Both the position numbers and the translations under genes were made by a program. Source: an uncultured Prevotella sp. (GTDB lineage Bacteria; Bacteroidota; Bacteroidia; Bacteroidales; Bacteroidaceae). From it: 16,167 nucleotides of DNA. How positions within the stretch are numbered: position 1 is the first letter of the stretch; each line of letters starts with the position of its first letter. Positions 8,405 to 16,014 of this stretch are shown here, piece by piece. The notes beneath the pieces were generated by a model. The model had not been told where the DNA came from. It worked only from the letters and a program-made list of their open reading frames with translations, and did no database searches. The stretch spans positions 1 through 16,167 of the forward strand of contig CALCVT010000085.1 in NCBI GenBank assembly GCA_937906495.1, in the 5' to 3' direction.

Positions 8405-8412
8405 CAAAGTTA
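8405..8412 (-). promoter_or_regulatory. Candidate -7 box of the glyoxalase-family gene
   Basis: Plus-strand CAAAGTTA reads TAACTTTG on the minus strand, an exact match to the Bacteroidetes -7 consensus TAnnTTTG. It lies 43 bases above the start codon at 8361. No TTTG appears at the usual 19-21 base spacing; the nearest is TTTC (complement of 8439-8442), 26 bases away. The perfect box in a divergent intergenic region makes it plausible. Confidence 0.45.
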
Positions 8413-8425
8413 TAGATTTAATTTG

Positions 8426-8433
8426 TATTTTCG
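8426..8433 (+). promoter_or_regulatory. Candidate -7 box of the HAD phosphatase-patatin operon
   Basis: TATTTTCG matches TAnnTTTG at all but one position and lies 25 bases before the ATG at 8459. No clear -33 TTTG is present at normal spacing; one at 8389-8392 is 33 bases away. If real, it overlaps the promoter of the divergent glyoxalase gene. The 8-base palindrome GGATATCC at 8393-8400 lies just upstream and could be an operator, which is speculative. Confidence 0.35.
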
Positions 8434-8458
8434 CAGTCGAAAGTAAAAGATTTTACAA

Positions 8459-9103
8459 ATGCTTCGTACGGTTATTTTTGATTTAGACGGAACTTTACTC
8501 AATACGTTGGGCGACCTGGCCGAAAGTGTAAACTATGCATTGCGTGTTCATGGATTGCCGGAGCGCACCTATAGTGAAGTTCGCAGTTATTTGGGCAATG
8601 GTATACGGCGCTTGATGCTACAGGCTGCAGGTCCGATGGTAGATGAGAGCCATTTTGAATCGGTGTTTCAAACCTTTAAGGCTTACTATGTGGAGCATTG
8701 CCTCGATACCACCCAGCCTTATGAGGGGATTATGCCCATGTTGAAAGTTTTACACCGGATGCAAATTTCTTTAGCCATCGTGTCGAATAAATTACACCCA
8801 GCTGTGGTAGAACTTAACGAGCGATTTTTTAAAGATTATGTGCAACTGGCTATTGGCGAGAGTGCTGAGGTCAGACGCAAGCCCAATCCCGATGGGGTAC
8901 TTGCTGCATTGAAGGCTTTGGGGAGCAAACCTGACGAGGCGCTCTATGTGGGCGATTCCGAAGTTGACTTGGCTACGGCCCAGGCGGCAGGATTGCCTTG
9001 CGCTTTAGTGTTGTGGGGCTTTCGCGATGAGGAGTTTTTGCGCACTTTGCCAGGTGCAGACATCTTTTTGCGTGAACCTGCCGATTTGCTCAACCTTTTG
9101 TAA
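8459..9103 (+). CDS. gph: HAD-family phosphatase, phosphoglycolate phosphatase-like
   Basis: A 214-residue haloacid dehalogenase-superfamily hydrolase that probably dephosphorylates 2-phosphoglycolate or a similar small phosphoester. Motif I is FDLDGTLL (7-14), with nucleophile D8 and acid/base D10. Motif II is the SNK at 109-111 (S109). Motif III is K141 in RRKPNPDG, and motif IV is VGDSEVD (164-170; D166, D170). The cap domain between motifs I and II (about 15-85) is helical, and its YLGNGIRRLM (44-53) resembles the GNG segment of Gph enzymes. HAD substrates are hard to predict, so PpaX-like pyrophosphatase activity is an alternative. The start is preceded by an A/T-rich sequence and no Shine-Dalgarno site. 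The patatin gene starts 23 bases after the stop, so the two are very probably co-transcribed; a shared function is not obvious. Confidence 0.9.
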   Translation: MLRTVIFDLDGTLLNTLGDLAESVNYALRVHGLPERTYSEVRSYLGNGIRRLMLQAAGPMVDESHFESVFQTFKAYYVEHCLDTTQPYEGIMPMLKVLHRMQISLAIVSNKLHPAVVELNERFFKDYVQLAIGESAEVRRKPNPDGVLAALKALGSKPDEALYVGDSEVDLATAQAAGLPCALVLWGFRDEEFLRTLPGADIFLREPADLLNLL

Positions 9104-9126
9104 TGATTTTCAACTAGAGTGAAACT

Positions 9127-11388
9127 ATGTGTCGTTGGTTCTTGGCATTTGTACTGACGTTTTTGCCGTTGGCCTTGTGCGGGCAGTCAGTAAATAGCCG
9201 CCCGCGGGTGGGTGTAGTTTTGAGTGGAGGCGGTGCCAAAGGGGCTGCCCATATCGGTGTGTTGCGAGCTGTTGAAGAGGCAGGCATACCTATTGATTAT
9301 ATTGCAGGCACCAGTATGGGAGCTATAGTCGGGGGCTTATATGCCTTAGGCTATAGTACCGAAGAACTCGATACATTAGTTCGGATGCAGGACTGGGAAC
9401 TTTTGCTTAGCGACAAAACGCCCCGTAAGTTGCAATCATTGGCACAGCGAGAGCGTGCTGAACGTTTGGTGTTGCACATTCCGCTTTCGCGTAGCGCCAA
9501 GCCTGAACTTAATGGCTTGGTGCGCGGCCGGAACCTGGGCAATTTGCTGGCTCGTTTGACTGTAGGATATCACGATAGCATATCGTTCGATTCACTGCAC
9601 GTGCCCTTTGCTTGTGTAGCAACGAACCTGGCCAATGGCGAGGAAGTGGTTATGCGTAGTGGCCGTATATCTACGGCCATACGTGCCAGTATGGCTATTC
9701 CGGGAGCTTTTACTCCTGTTGTTTTGCACGGTAAAACGTTGGTCGATGGGGGCCTCTCTAATAATTTTCCGGTCGATGTTGCCCGTAAAATGGGCGCTGA
9801 TATAGTTATAGGAGCCACTGTGCAGCGTGTGTTTACCGACACAATGGAGGTAGGCGGTATGCAAGGAGTTATCCAACAACTTATAAGTATTGCAAGTCGC
9901 CATAAGTTTGAGGAGAATATTCGTAATTGCGATTTGTACTTAGGCATAAACCCTCAAGGTGTATCGACTATGGACTTTAAACCAGCCTTGCTCGATACAA
10001 TGCTTTATAGAGGTTATGCTAAGGCCATTAGTCATTGGGACGAACTGATGCAGATTGCCGACAGGGTGGGGGTTCCTCGCCGGCCGCGCCCCAATTTGTA
10101 TGCATCGGTCGATTCGCTGCAGCAGGTGCCGGTTTACCCCACTCCCCGTACACATTATCGACCTTTACAATGCCTGCAGGCACAGTTCCCAGTGCGTCGC
10201 ATCTGTTTCGACCGGATAACGGAGGCCGAAGAACGAATGATTCGTCATACTTGCGCGTTGTCTGATTCGAGTGTGGTTAGTCAGCAGCAAATAGAGCGTG
10301 CCGTACTGTTACTTAATGAGCGTTTTCTGTATCTGGATGCAAACTACTCGCTCAATGAATCCGATAACTGCTACGATTTGGTGTTTCATGCTGTGCGCAG
10401 ATTGTCGAGCCAAGTGGGTGTAGGAGCACGTTTCGATACTGAAGAAATGGCCTCTTTACTGTTGCAGGCCGACATTGTGGTACCAACACGGGTGCCTTTG
10501 GTCTTTGATACTTCAATATGGCTGGGCGAACAGTATGGGGCGCAATTCGGCTTGACGGTCGAACCAAGGCTTAACCGTCAGTTTAATGTGTATTATAGGT
10601 TCCGTCACTCAGACTTTAATCTGAACCGGAAGGGCAACCGAGCGTTTAATCTGGTTTTTCAGTATCAGCAGGCCGGAATATCGTTTGCCTATAGGCAAAC
10701 GCGTAATTTCGATGCTGAAGTTGGCTTTAAATTTTCGCGATTCGGTTTTACCGATGTGCTTGTATCGGGTGTCGATACAGCCAGTGTGCATCGTCCGGTG
10801 TCTGATACCTATTTTACGGCTTATTTGCGCTTGCGCTACAATTCGCAGAATAGGGGAGTATATCCAACAAGTGGATCGAAAATGGTGGCAGAGTATGCAT
10901 TTACAACCGACAACCTGACGCTTCTTAAACAGCCACATGCCTTTTCGGCAGTGCAGGTGAGTTGGGAAACAGTGCTTCCTTTTACATCGCGCCTGGCATT
11001 ACAGCCACGCCTGGCTTCGCGCCTGGTGCTTAATCAAGAGGTACCATTTGTTTATGGCAATATGGTAGGTGGTTATGGTATGGGCAGATTTATGCCTCAG
11101 CAGTTGCCTTTTATTGGTCTGAACCGTATGGAACGTTTTCGCAATGCGTTGGCAATGTTCGACTTTAAGTTGCGTTACCGTTTTTATGCCCGTCATTACG
11201 CTTTTTTGCTTGGTGCTTTGATGGCTGAGCAGCGCGATGTGCGCCATTTGCGGCGTGCAGCTTATCATTATGGTGTAGGGCTGCGTTATGGATACGATTC
11301 TAAGTTCGGACCGGTTGAGGCCACGGTGAGTTATTCTGGGCTTTGCCGTAAGCCGGCTTTCTATGTTAAGATAGGTTTTGACTTTTAG
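9127..11388 (+). CDS. Patatin-like phospholipase with outer-membrane beta-barrel (PlpD-like)
   Basis: A secreted 753-residue protein combining a lipase and a BamA-like barrel, as in type Vd autotransporters of the PlpD kind. Residues 1-20 are a signal peptide with probable cleavage before Q20. The patatin domain (about 27-230) has the oxyanion loop SGGGAKGAAHIG (33-44), the nucleophile motif GTSMG (61-65, S63) and the catalytic DGG (D207), so a complete Ser-Asp dyad. A linker (about 230-350) leads to a POTRA-like segment (about 354-420, including QQQIERAVLLLNERF) and then a strand-rich barrel (about 430-753) ending in Phe (KIGFDF), the usual C-terminal signal of outer-membrane proteins. Known relatives hydrolyse phospholipids or neutral lipids; whether the lipase faces the periplasm or is exported is not decided by sequence. 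It is second in an operon with the HAD phosphatase and is followed by a long palindromic terminator. Confidence 0.9.
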   Translation: MCRWFLAFVLTFLPLALCGQSVNSRPRVGVVLSGGGAKGAAHIGVLRAVEEAGIPIDYIAGTSMGAIVGGLYALGYSTEELDTLVRMQDWELLLSDKTPRKLQSLAQRERAERLVLHIPLSRSAKPELNGLVRGRNLGNLLARLTVGYHDSISFDSLHVPFACVATNLANGEEVVMRSGRISTAIRASMAIPGAFTPVVLHGKTLVDGGLSNNFPVDVARKMGADIVIGATVQRVFTDTMEVGGMQGVIQQLISIASRHKFEENIRNCDLYLGINPQGVSTMDFKPALLDTMLYRGYAKAISHWDELMQIADRVGVPRRPRPNLYASVDSLQQVPVYPTPRTHYRPLQCLQAQFPVRRICFDRITEAEERMIRHTCALSDSSVVSQQQIERAVLLLNERFLYLDANYSLNESDNCYDLVFHAVRRLSSQVGVGARFDTEEMASLLLQADIVVPTRVPLVFDTSIWLGEQYGAQFGLTVEPRLNRQFNVYYRFRHSDFNLNRKGNRAFNLVFQYQQAGISFAYRQTRNFDAEVGFKFSRFGFTDVLVSGVDTASVHRPVSDTYFTAYLRLRYNSQNRGVYPTSGSKMVAEYAFTTDNLTLLKQPHAFSAVQVSWETVLPFTSRLALQPRLASRLVLNQEVPFVYGNMVGGYGMGRFMPQQLPFIGLNRMERFRNALAMFDFKLRYRFYARHYAFLLGALMAEQRDVRHLRRAAYHYGVGLRYGYDSKFGPVEATVSYSGLCRKPAFYVKIGFDF

Positions 11389-11503
11389 ATGGATATTGTT
11401 TGCCTTTGTCACAGGTTTGCTTTGTTGCAATATTACACACCGTTGTGAGTCAAGCATTTAGGGCTTAGGTAGTGTGTAGCATTTAAGCGACGTCTATTTA
11501 ATG

Positions 11504-11547
11504 GCAGTTCCTGCATGCTGTACTTAAGTACAACATGCAGGAACTGC
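11504..11547. terminator. 44-base palindrome, bidirectional terminator between convergent genes
   Basis: The left arm 11504-11525 and right arm 11526-11547 are complementary over 22 positions with one exception, centred on TTAA. The stretch TTTGTT follows on the plus strand, so it can end patatin transcripts. On the minus strand it lies 34 bases past the nth stop, but is followed by CATTAAATAG, a poor U-tract. The odd pair is C:A in plus-strand RNA and a G:U wobble in minus-strand RNA. No coding sequence is apparent in 11389-11580. Confidence 0.75.
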
Positions 11548-11580
11548 TTTGTTCTCAGAAGGTTTATAGCTTGTGTAGAT

Positions 11581-12216
11581 TTATCCCATACAACTTTTAC
11601 ATACATCGCGTAAGCCGCATCCGGCACATTTCGGATTCCGTGCAGTACAGGTGTAACGACCATGCAGCAGTAGCCAGTAGTGTGAGGCTGCAACCAAATG
11701 TTCAGGAATGTATTTTTTTAGTTCAACCTCAACGCTGTAAGGCGTAGTGCAGCGCTTGGGTACGAGTCCGAGTCGGTGACTAACGCGAAACACGTGGGTA
11801 TCGACAGCCAGTGCAGCTTTACCAAATGCAACCGCTTGTATTACATTGGCTGTTTTGCGCCCTACTCCGGGCAATTGGGTTAGTTCCTCAAGTGTCGAGG
11901 GCACCTGGCTGTCAAAGCGCTCAACCAGCATTTTTGCCAATCCTACCAGGTGCTTAGCTTTATTATTAGGATAACTTACAGAGCGAATATAGTCAAAAAC
12001 TACCTCGGGACTTACTGCAGCCAGCGCTTCGGGAGTGGGAAAGTCGGCAAATAATCGGGGGGTTACCTGGTTGATGCGTTTGTCTGTACACTGAGCCGAA
12101 AGCACAACGGCTATGAGCAACTCAAAGGGGGTAGTATAGTCCAGTTCCGTTTCGGTTGAGTCCATTACGCTTCCCAGGTAGTTGAGTACGTATTCGTAGA
12201 GTTCTTTTTTCTTCAT
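11581..12216 (-). CDS. nth: Endonuclease III, DNA glycosylase/AP lyase
   Basis: Removes oxidised pyrimidines from DNA and cuts the abasic site in base-excision repair. With the start placed at 12216 the protein has 211 residues, the same length as E. coli Nth, and begins MKKKELYEYV. A frame-extending ATG at 12243 would add MPYLKVTAA, which has no counterpart in the family, so I prefer the internal start. The helix-hairpin-helix is LPGVGRKTANVI (115-126) with catalytic lysine K121, and the catalytic aspartate is D139 in AVDTHVFRV. The [4Fe-4S] cluster is bound by C190, C197, C200 and C206, in the classic C-x6-C-x2-C-x5-C spacing. The gene follows crcB after about 100 bases on the same strand and may be the last gene of the unit. 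Confidence 0.95.
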   Translation of the reverse strand: MKKKELYEYVLNYLGSVMDSTETELDYTTPFELLIAVVLSAQCTDKRINQVTPRLFADFPTPEALAAVSPEVVFDYIRSVSYPNNKAKHLVGLAKMLVERFDSQVPSTLEELTQLPGVGRKTANVIQAVAFGKAALAVDTHVFRVSHRLGLVPKRCTTPYSVEVELKKYIPEHLVAASHYWLLLHGRYTCTARNPKCAGCGLRDVCKSCMG

Positions 12217-12317
12217 AGCAGCAGTAACTTTTAGATAGGGCACTGGTTGACTATTTCTTATCGTTCAGTAGCTGAGGATTAAATATGCATATTGTTTAAG
12301 GCAGTATACGCAACGAT

Positions 12318-12692
12318 TCAGGCCAGTTGTCGTGCTAGAATGTAGCCGACAGCAGTGCAGCATAATCCAACACCGAGTGAGATGATTAGGTAACTTAACG
12401 CAGTCAGTGTATGGCCGTTGCGTAACAACTCGAGAGTCTCGTTCGAAAAAGTCGAAAAGGTAGTAAATCCTCCGCAGAATCCACTTACTAGCAAGGCTGC
12501 AAGGTAGCTGTTGGGTCGCGTTTGTAAATAGCCTAGCAGCAGTCCGATGAATAGGCACCCCAGCAGATTGATAGTTAGCGTGTGCCAGGGTATTTGTCCG
12601 CTTTGAGTATAGCTTGCCATGCGTACTCCTAAGGCATAGCGAGCCATACAGCCCGCTCCGCCTCCGGCAAATACGCAGATGTAATGAAGCAT
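12318..12692 (-). CDS. crcB: Fluoride ion channel CrcB/Fluc
   Basis: Exports fluoride across the inner membrane and protects enolase and pyrophosphatase from it. The 124-residue, four-helix protein has the family marks: GGGAGCMARY near the N-terminus (10-19), the pore asparagine N42 in LTINLLGCLFIG (39-50) and the GFCGGFTTFSTFSNE signature (71-85), which carries the sodium-site and Phe-box residues (F79, F82). Only one copy is visible, so it should work as an antiparallel dual-topology homodimer. It starts 14 bases after the ribE stop, which means it is almost certainly translated from a shared mRNA and leaves no room for a crcB fluoride riboswitch. Coupling to ribE probably reflects gene order, not a functional link. 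Confidence 0.95.
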   Translation of the reverse strand: MLHYICVFAGGGAGCMARYALGVRMASYTQSGQIPWHTLTINLLGCLFIGLLLGYLQTRPNSYLAALLVSGFCGGFTTFSTFSNETLELLRNGHTLTALSYLIISLGVGLCCTAVGYILARQLA

Positions 12693-12706
12693 GGATAATT
12701 TATATG

Positions 12707-13318
12707 TTACTTATTGGCTGTAAGTGCTTGTAAGCGGCTGATATATTTGCCTAAAATGTCGAATTCGATGTTTACTTGTGTACCAACCTTGATGGCATGA
12801 AAGTTAGTGTGCTCGTAGGTGTAGGGAATAATGCATACCTTGAATGAGTTGGCTGTGGGTTCACATACCGTCAAGCTGACGCCATTTACGGTAACAGAGC
12901 CTTTATCAACGGTAAAGTAGCCGCGTTGTACCATTTCGTGGCTACTTTTGTATTCAAAGGTATATTCGTAGCTGCCGTCTGCATCGTCAATGCGGACGCA
13001 GGTGGCTGTTTGGTCAACGTGTCCTTGCACAATGTGTCCGTCAAGGCGACCATTCATTTGCATGGAACGTTCTACATTTACTTCGTCACCCGGTTTTAAA
13101 AGTCCCAGGTTTGAGCGCTTAAGTGTTTCGTCCATGGCTGTTACAACATATTGATTGCCATTGAGGCTTACTACGGTAAGACATACACCATTGTGGGCAA
13201 CGCTTTGGTCTATTTTGAGTTCGTTGCCAAAGTCACACTCCAATGTAAAGTGCTTATTCTCTTTGTCTTGTTCAATAGCCACTACACGGGCCATGGTTTC
13301 TACGATTCCTGAGAACAT
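12707..13318 (-). CDS. ribE: Riboflavin synthase, alpha subunit
   Basis: Catalyses the dismutation of two 6,7-dimethyl-8-ribityllumazine molecules to riboflavin and a pyrimidinedione, the last step of riboflavin synthesis. The 203-residue protein has the standard MFSGIVE start, which fixes the initiation codon at 13318, and two lumazine-binding repeats (about 1-97 and 98-200). Repeat motifs are visible as HNGVCLTVV (42-50) and VNGVSLTV (144-151), with GHIVQGHVD (94-102) at the junction. The family works as a homotrimer. The small lipoprotein gene ends 69 bases upstream and crcB begins 14 bases downstream, all on the minus strand. No FMN riboswitch is recognisable ahead of the gene; the gap is too short to hold one unless it lies inside the neighbouring gene. 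Confidence 0.95.
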   Translation of the reverse strand: MFSGIVETMARVVAIEQDKENKHFTLECDFGNELKIDQSVAHNGVCLTVVSLNGNQYVVTAMDETLKRSNLGLLKPGDEVNVERSMQMNGRLDGHIVQGHVDQTATCVRIDDADGSYEYTFEYKSSHEMVQRGYFTVDKGSVTVNGVSLTVCEPTANSFKVCIIPYTYEHTNFHAIKVGTQVNIEFDILGKYISRLQALTANK

Positions 13319-13387
13319 ATTGTTTGTATTTGGTGGGGTAGAAGTATGCAGCTATCCTTATTAGTAGGATTAGAATGAGCAGCAGTA

Positions 13388-13834
13388 TTATTTTGTTTTA
13401 AATTCCTGATCGTTGAGCGTTTCGATTTGTATGGTGTCGCCCTTCATGATGAGGTTGCCATTGCTTATTTGATAGTCTTTGGTATGCTTCTCCAACTGTG
13501 TCAGATTGATGAGCACGCCAATGGCTTCGCCGTTATCGCGTGTGGTGAGTGCATAGCGTTCGCCCTCTTTCAAGTCGCCGTAGATACGTCCGTCGGTACC
13601 ATCGTTCGAAGTGCGTGTAAGGTAGAGCGTATCGCCGCGGTCAGCTATCAGTGTAAATGTGCTCATGCCAAACTCATCGGATACGCCATAGATGGTGCTG
13701 TCGGCAACTTGTTCGCTGGCCGTGGTGTCGTTTTTGAGATTCGGGTCTGATCCGCTGTTTGTTTGTTTGTTACCTCCGTTGCAGGAAGCCAATATCCATA
13801 GAGCGGCTAATGCGCTCAGTGCAAGATGTTTCAT
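13388..13834 (-). CDS. Small lipoprotein of unknown function
   Basis: A 148-residue predicted lipoprotein. The N-terminus MKHLALSALAALWILASC carries a lipobox (LASC, C18), so it is expected to be lipidated and cut before Cys18, leaving a mature chain of about 131 residues. The residues after the Cys (NGGNKQTNSG) form a flexible polar linker and lack the acidic K-D/E-D/E pattern associated with surface export in Bacteroidota, so a periplasm-facing location is more likely. The rest (about 55-145) looks like a compact beta-rich domain (repeated GDTLYL, GDTIQIETL motifs). I do not recognise the family. The gene lies between rpsA and ribE, is separated from rpsA by a strong terminator, and may start the ribE-crcB-nth unit. 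Confidence 0.8.
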   Translation of the reverse strand: MKHLALSALAALWILASCNGGNKQTNSGSDPNLKNDTTASEQVADSTIYGVSDEFGMSTFTLIADRGDTLYLTRTSNDGTDGRIYGDLKEGERYALTTRDNGEAIGVLINLTQLEKHTKDYQISNGNLIMKGDTIQIETLNDQEFKTK

Positions 13835-13868
13835 AAGTTATAGGAATGAGTGAATAAGTAGCTCGCTG

Positions 13869-13876
13869 CGAAGGTA
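13869..13876 (-). promoter_or_regulatory. Candidate -7 box of the lipoprotein gene
   Basis: Plus-strand CGAAGGTA reads TACCTTCG on the minus strand, one mismatch from TAnnTTTG, 35 bases above the start at 13834 and below the rpsA terminator. No -33 TTTG was found at the usual spacing. Because the upstream terminator should end rpsA transcripts, a promoter is needed about here; this is the best candidate I see. Confidence 0.3.
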
Positions 13877-13941
13877 CAAATTTTTGGAGAGAGTGGCGTG
13901 TTGTGCAGACTTCAATTTCGGTGTATCTTTATATAAAATAT

Positions 13942-13992
13942 AAAAAACAGGAGTTCAGCGTGCTTTCGTATAGAAAGTCGTTGAACTCCTGT
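13942..13992 (-). terminator. Intrinsic terminator of rpsA
   Basis: ACAGGAGTTCAGCG (13947-13960) pairs with CGTTGAACTCCTGT (13979-13992) over 14 positions with one G:U-type pair. An inner CTTTC/GAAAG stem caps it, around a 5-base loop. On the minus strand the stem is followed by TTTTTTATATTTTATAT, a clear U-tract. It lies 78 bases past the rpsA stop. Confidence 0.9.
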
Positions 13993-14070
13993 ATTATGCA
14001 ATGTTATTGGCCTGTTGTCTCAGCATTGCTTGCGCAATGCATTTAGAGTAGTCAGGCTCTGTGGTGAATC

Positions 14071-15870
14071 TTACTCACCCTTTTCCATTTTGGCCTTGAG
14101 AGCTGCGAGAGCATCGTTCTCACCGAGTGAGGTGGTAGCGGCCTGGTTCTGGATAACGGGAATTTCGCTGTTGGCACGGTTGCCACCCTTGTTGCTGCGG
14201 GGAGCCTTAGCGCGCTCTACGCGTGCTTCGTTGCGCTGTGCATCTTCGAAGGTGCGGCTGTGTGAAAGGATGATGCGCTTGCTGTCCTTGTTGAACTCGA
14301 TAACCTTGAAAGCGAGTTTCTCACCTTCCTTGGCGTGAGTGTTATCCTCCTTAACCAAGTGCTTAGGAGTAGCGAAGCCTTCAACGCCATACTCGAGCTG
14401 AACTACAGCACCCTTGTCCATGAGCTCAGTGATGGTACCCTCGTGAACGCTTCCCTCAGTGAATACACCTTCGAATACGTCCCAGGGATTCTCCTCGAGC
14501 TGTTTGTGGCCAAGAGAGAGACGACGGTTGTCCTTATCGATTTCGAGAACTACAACCTCGATTTCTGCGCCAATCTGAGTAAATTCAGAGGGGTGCTTAA
14601 CCTTCTTGGTCCAAGAGAGGTCTGAGATATGGATGAGTCCGTCAACGCCTTCTTCGAGTTCTACGAATACACCGAAGTTAGTGAAGTTGCGAACCTTTGC
14701 CTGGTGGCGTGAGCCAACGGGATACTTCTGCTCAATGTCCTTCCAGGGATCGTCCTTGAGCTGCTTGATGCCGAGTGACATCTTGCGCTCCTGGCGGTCG
14801 AGGGTAAGGATTACAGCTTCAACCTCGTCGCCAACCTTGAGGAAGTCCTGAGCAGAGCGCAGGTGCTGGCTCCAACTCATTTCGCTTACGTGGATGAGGC
14901 CTTCAACACCCGGTGCAATCTCAACGAATGCACCATAGTCAGCCATAACAACAACTTTACCCTTAACCTTGTCGCCTACCTTGAGTTCAGCGTCAAGAGC
15001 ATCCCAGGGATGCGGGGTGAGCTGCTTGAGACCGAGAGCAATACGCTTCTTCTCCTCATCGAAGTCGAGGATAACAACGTTGAGCTTTTGGTCGAGCTGT
15101 ACGATTTCGTGCGGATCGTTTACGCGGCCCCAAGAGAGGTCGGTAATATGGATGAGACCATCAACACCGCCCAGGTCGATGAATACACCGTAGGTAGTGA
15201 TATTCTTAACAGTACCCTCGAGTACCTGACCCTTTTCGAGCTTAGAAATGATTTCCTGCTTCTGAGCTTCGAGTTCAGCCTCGATAAGTGCCTTGTGCGA
15301 TACAACAACGTTCTTGTATTCCTGGTTGATTTTAACAACCTGGAATTCCATGGTTTTGCCAACGAATACATCGTAGTCGCGGATGGGCTTAACGTCAATC
15401 TGCGAACCGGGAAGGAAGGCCTCGATGCCGAAGATGTCGACAATCATACCACCCTTCGTGCGGCACTTGATGTAACCCTTGATGATTTCCTTGTTCTCGA
15501 GGGCTGCATTAACGCGCTCCCAAGACTTGCTTGCACGAGCCTTCTTGTGCGAAAGCACGAGTTGGCCACGCTTGTCCTCCTGGTTCTCGATGTATACCTC
15601 TACGATATCACCAACCTTGAGCTCAGGATTGTAGCGGAATTCGTTTACGGGAATGATACCGTCGCTCTTGTAGCCGATGTTGACTACGACTTCGCGCTTG
15701 CCGATGGCAATAACGGTGCCGTCAACAACTTCGTTTTCGTTTACGCGGCCCAGGGTGTTGTCATAAGCCTTTTCCTGTTCCTCGTGGCTCTGGGCTGACT
15801 CTACAGCGCCGTTCTCAAAGGCATTCCAGTCAAACTCCGCAAGCGGTGCAATGTTCTTTAAATTCTCCAT
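14071..15870 (-). CDS. rpsA: 30S ribosomal protein S1
   Basis: Binds mRNA on the small ribosomal subunit and helps start translation, which matters in a phylum that makes little use of Shine-Dalgarno pairing. The 599-residue protein has six S1 (OB-fold) repeats at about 44-109, 127-194, 212-283, 299-370, 384-455 and 470-538. The canonical repeats 3-5 carry the GVDGLIH/GVEGLIH motif (235-241, 321-327, 408-414). The N-terminal 43 residues are acidic, and the C-terminal tail (about 540-599) is low-complexity and charged. Codon use is visibly more biased than in the neighbouring genes (many AAG, GAG, ATC and AAC codons), as expected for a highly expressed gene. That bias also creates a long false reading frame on the opposite strand. 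The start at 15870 is preceded by ATTATTAACTCATTAA, with no Shine-Dalgarno site. It has its own terminator and a leader of about 140 bases. Confidence 0.96.
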   Translation of the reverse strand: MENLKNIAPLAEFDWNAFENGAVESAQSHEEQEKAYDNTLGRVNENEVVDGTVIAIGKREVVVNIGYKSDGIIPVNEFRYNPELKVGDIVEVYIENQEDKRGQLVLSHKKARASKSWERVNAALENKEIIKGYIKCRTKGGMIVDIFGIEAFLPGSQIDVKPIRDYDVFVGKTMEFQVVKINQEYKNVVVSHKALIEAELEAQKQEIISKLEKGQVLEGTVKNITTYGVFIDLGGVDGLIHITDLSWGRVNDPHEIVQLDQKLNVVILDFDEEKKRIALGLKQLTPHPWDALDAELKVGDKVKGKVVVMADYGAFVEIAPGVEGLIHVSEMSWSQHLRSAQDFLKVGDEVEAVILTLDRQERKMSLGIKQLKDDPWKDIEQKYPVGSRHQAKVRNFTNFGVFVELEEGVDGLIHISDLSWTKKVKHPSEFTQIGAEIEVVVLEIDKDNRRLSLGHKQLEENPWDVFEGVFTEGSVHEGTITELMDKGAVVQLEYGVEGFATPKHLVKEDNTHAKEGEKLAFKVIEFNKDSKRIILSHSRTFEDAQRNEARVERAKAPRSNKGGNRANSEIPVIQNQAATTSLGENDALAALKAKMEKGE

Positions 15871-16014
15871 TTAATGAGTTAATAATAAGTGAATAATAAT
15901 GGTGTCGTTGCAGGGGGTGCATCTGACGGAACAGAACGGGTGGGGCACACGGCCCACAAGTGGAGAGGTTGTTCTGTTGGGGCAGAATTGTGCACGCTGA
16001 ACGATATCCGGCTG
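15871..16014 (-). promoter_or_regulatory. rpsA 5' leader with possible RNA structure
   Basis: If the TAAATTTG box at 16015-16022 is used, the rpsA mRNA has a leader of roughly 140 bases. Within it AACAGAAC (15930-15937) and GTTCTGTT (15971-15978) form a perfect 8-bp stem, enclosing GTGGG (15940-15944) and CCCAC (15953-15957), a 5-bp stem. The 30 bases next to the start codon are nearly all A and T and so probably unpaired. Self-regulation by S1 binding is known in gammaproteobacteria; whether this leader does the same is inference. No coding sequence is seen. Confidence 0.4.

Noticed and set aside
9127..9190. Possible lipoprotein signal (LALC) in the patatin-barrel protein
   Set aside because: The residue before Cys is Leu, not Gly, Ala or Ser, so it does not fit a lipobox. 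A normal signal peptidase I site before Q20 is more likely and suits a barrel protein.
10999..11457. A 152-codon open frame on the minus strand, opposite the end of the patatin-barrel gene
   Set aside because: It is antisense to the barrel-coding region, with no recognisable domain and composition typical of a shadow frame.
12217..12243. Upstream ATG for nth adding nine residues
   Set aside because: The internal start gives a 211-residue protein aligned with known Nth at its N-terminus; the added residues have no counterpart. It remains possible but less likely.
12282..12293. Perfect 12-base palindrome AATATGCATATT between crcB and nth
   Set aside because: A short A/T-rich palindrome is expected by chance in such sequence, and there is no adjacent promoter box to suggest an operator.
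14863..15798. A 311-codon open frame on the plus strand, opposite rpsA
   Set aside because: It lies wholly within the strongly supported S1 gene. Its protein has no recognisable domain, is rich in Leu, Val, Asn and Asp as a mirror of rpsA codons, and is explained by rpsA codon bias suppressing stops on the other strand.
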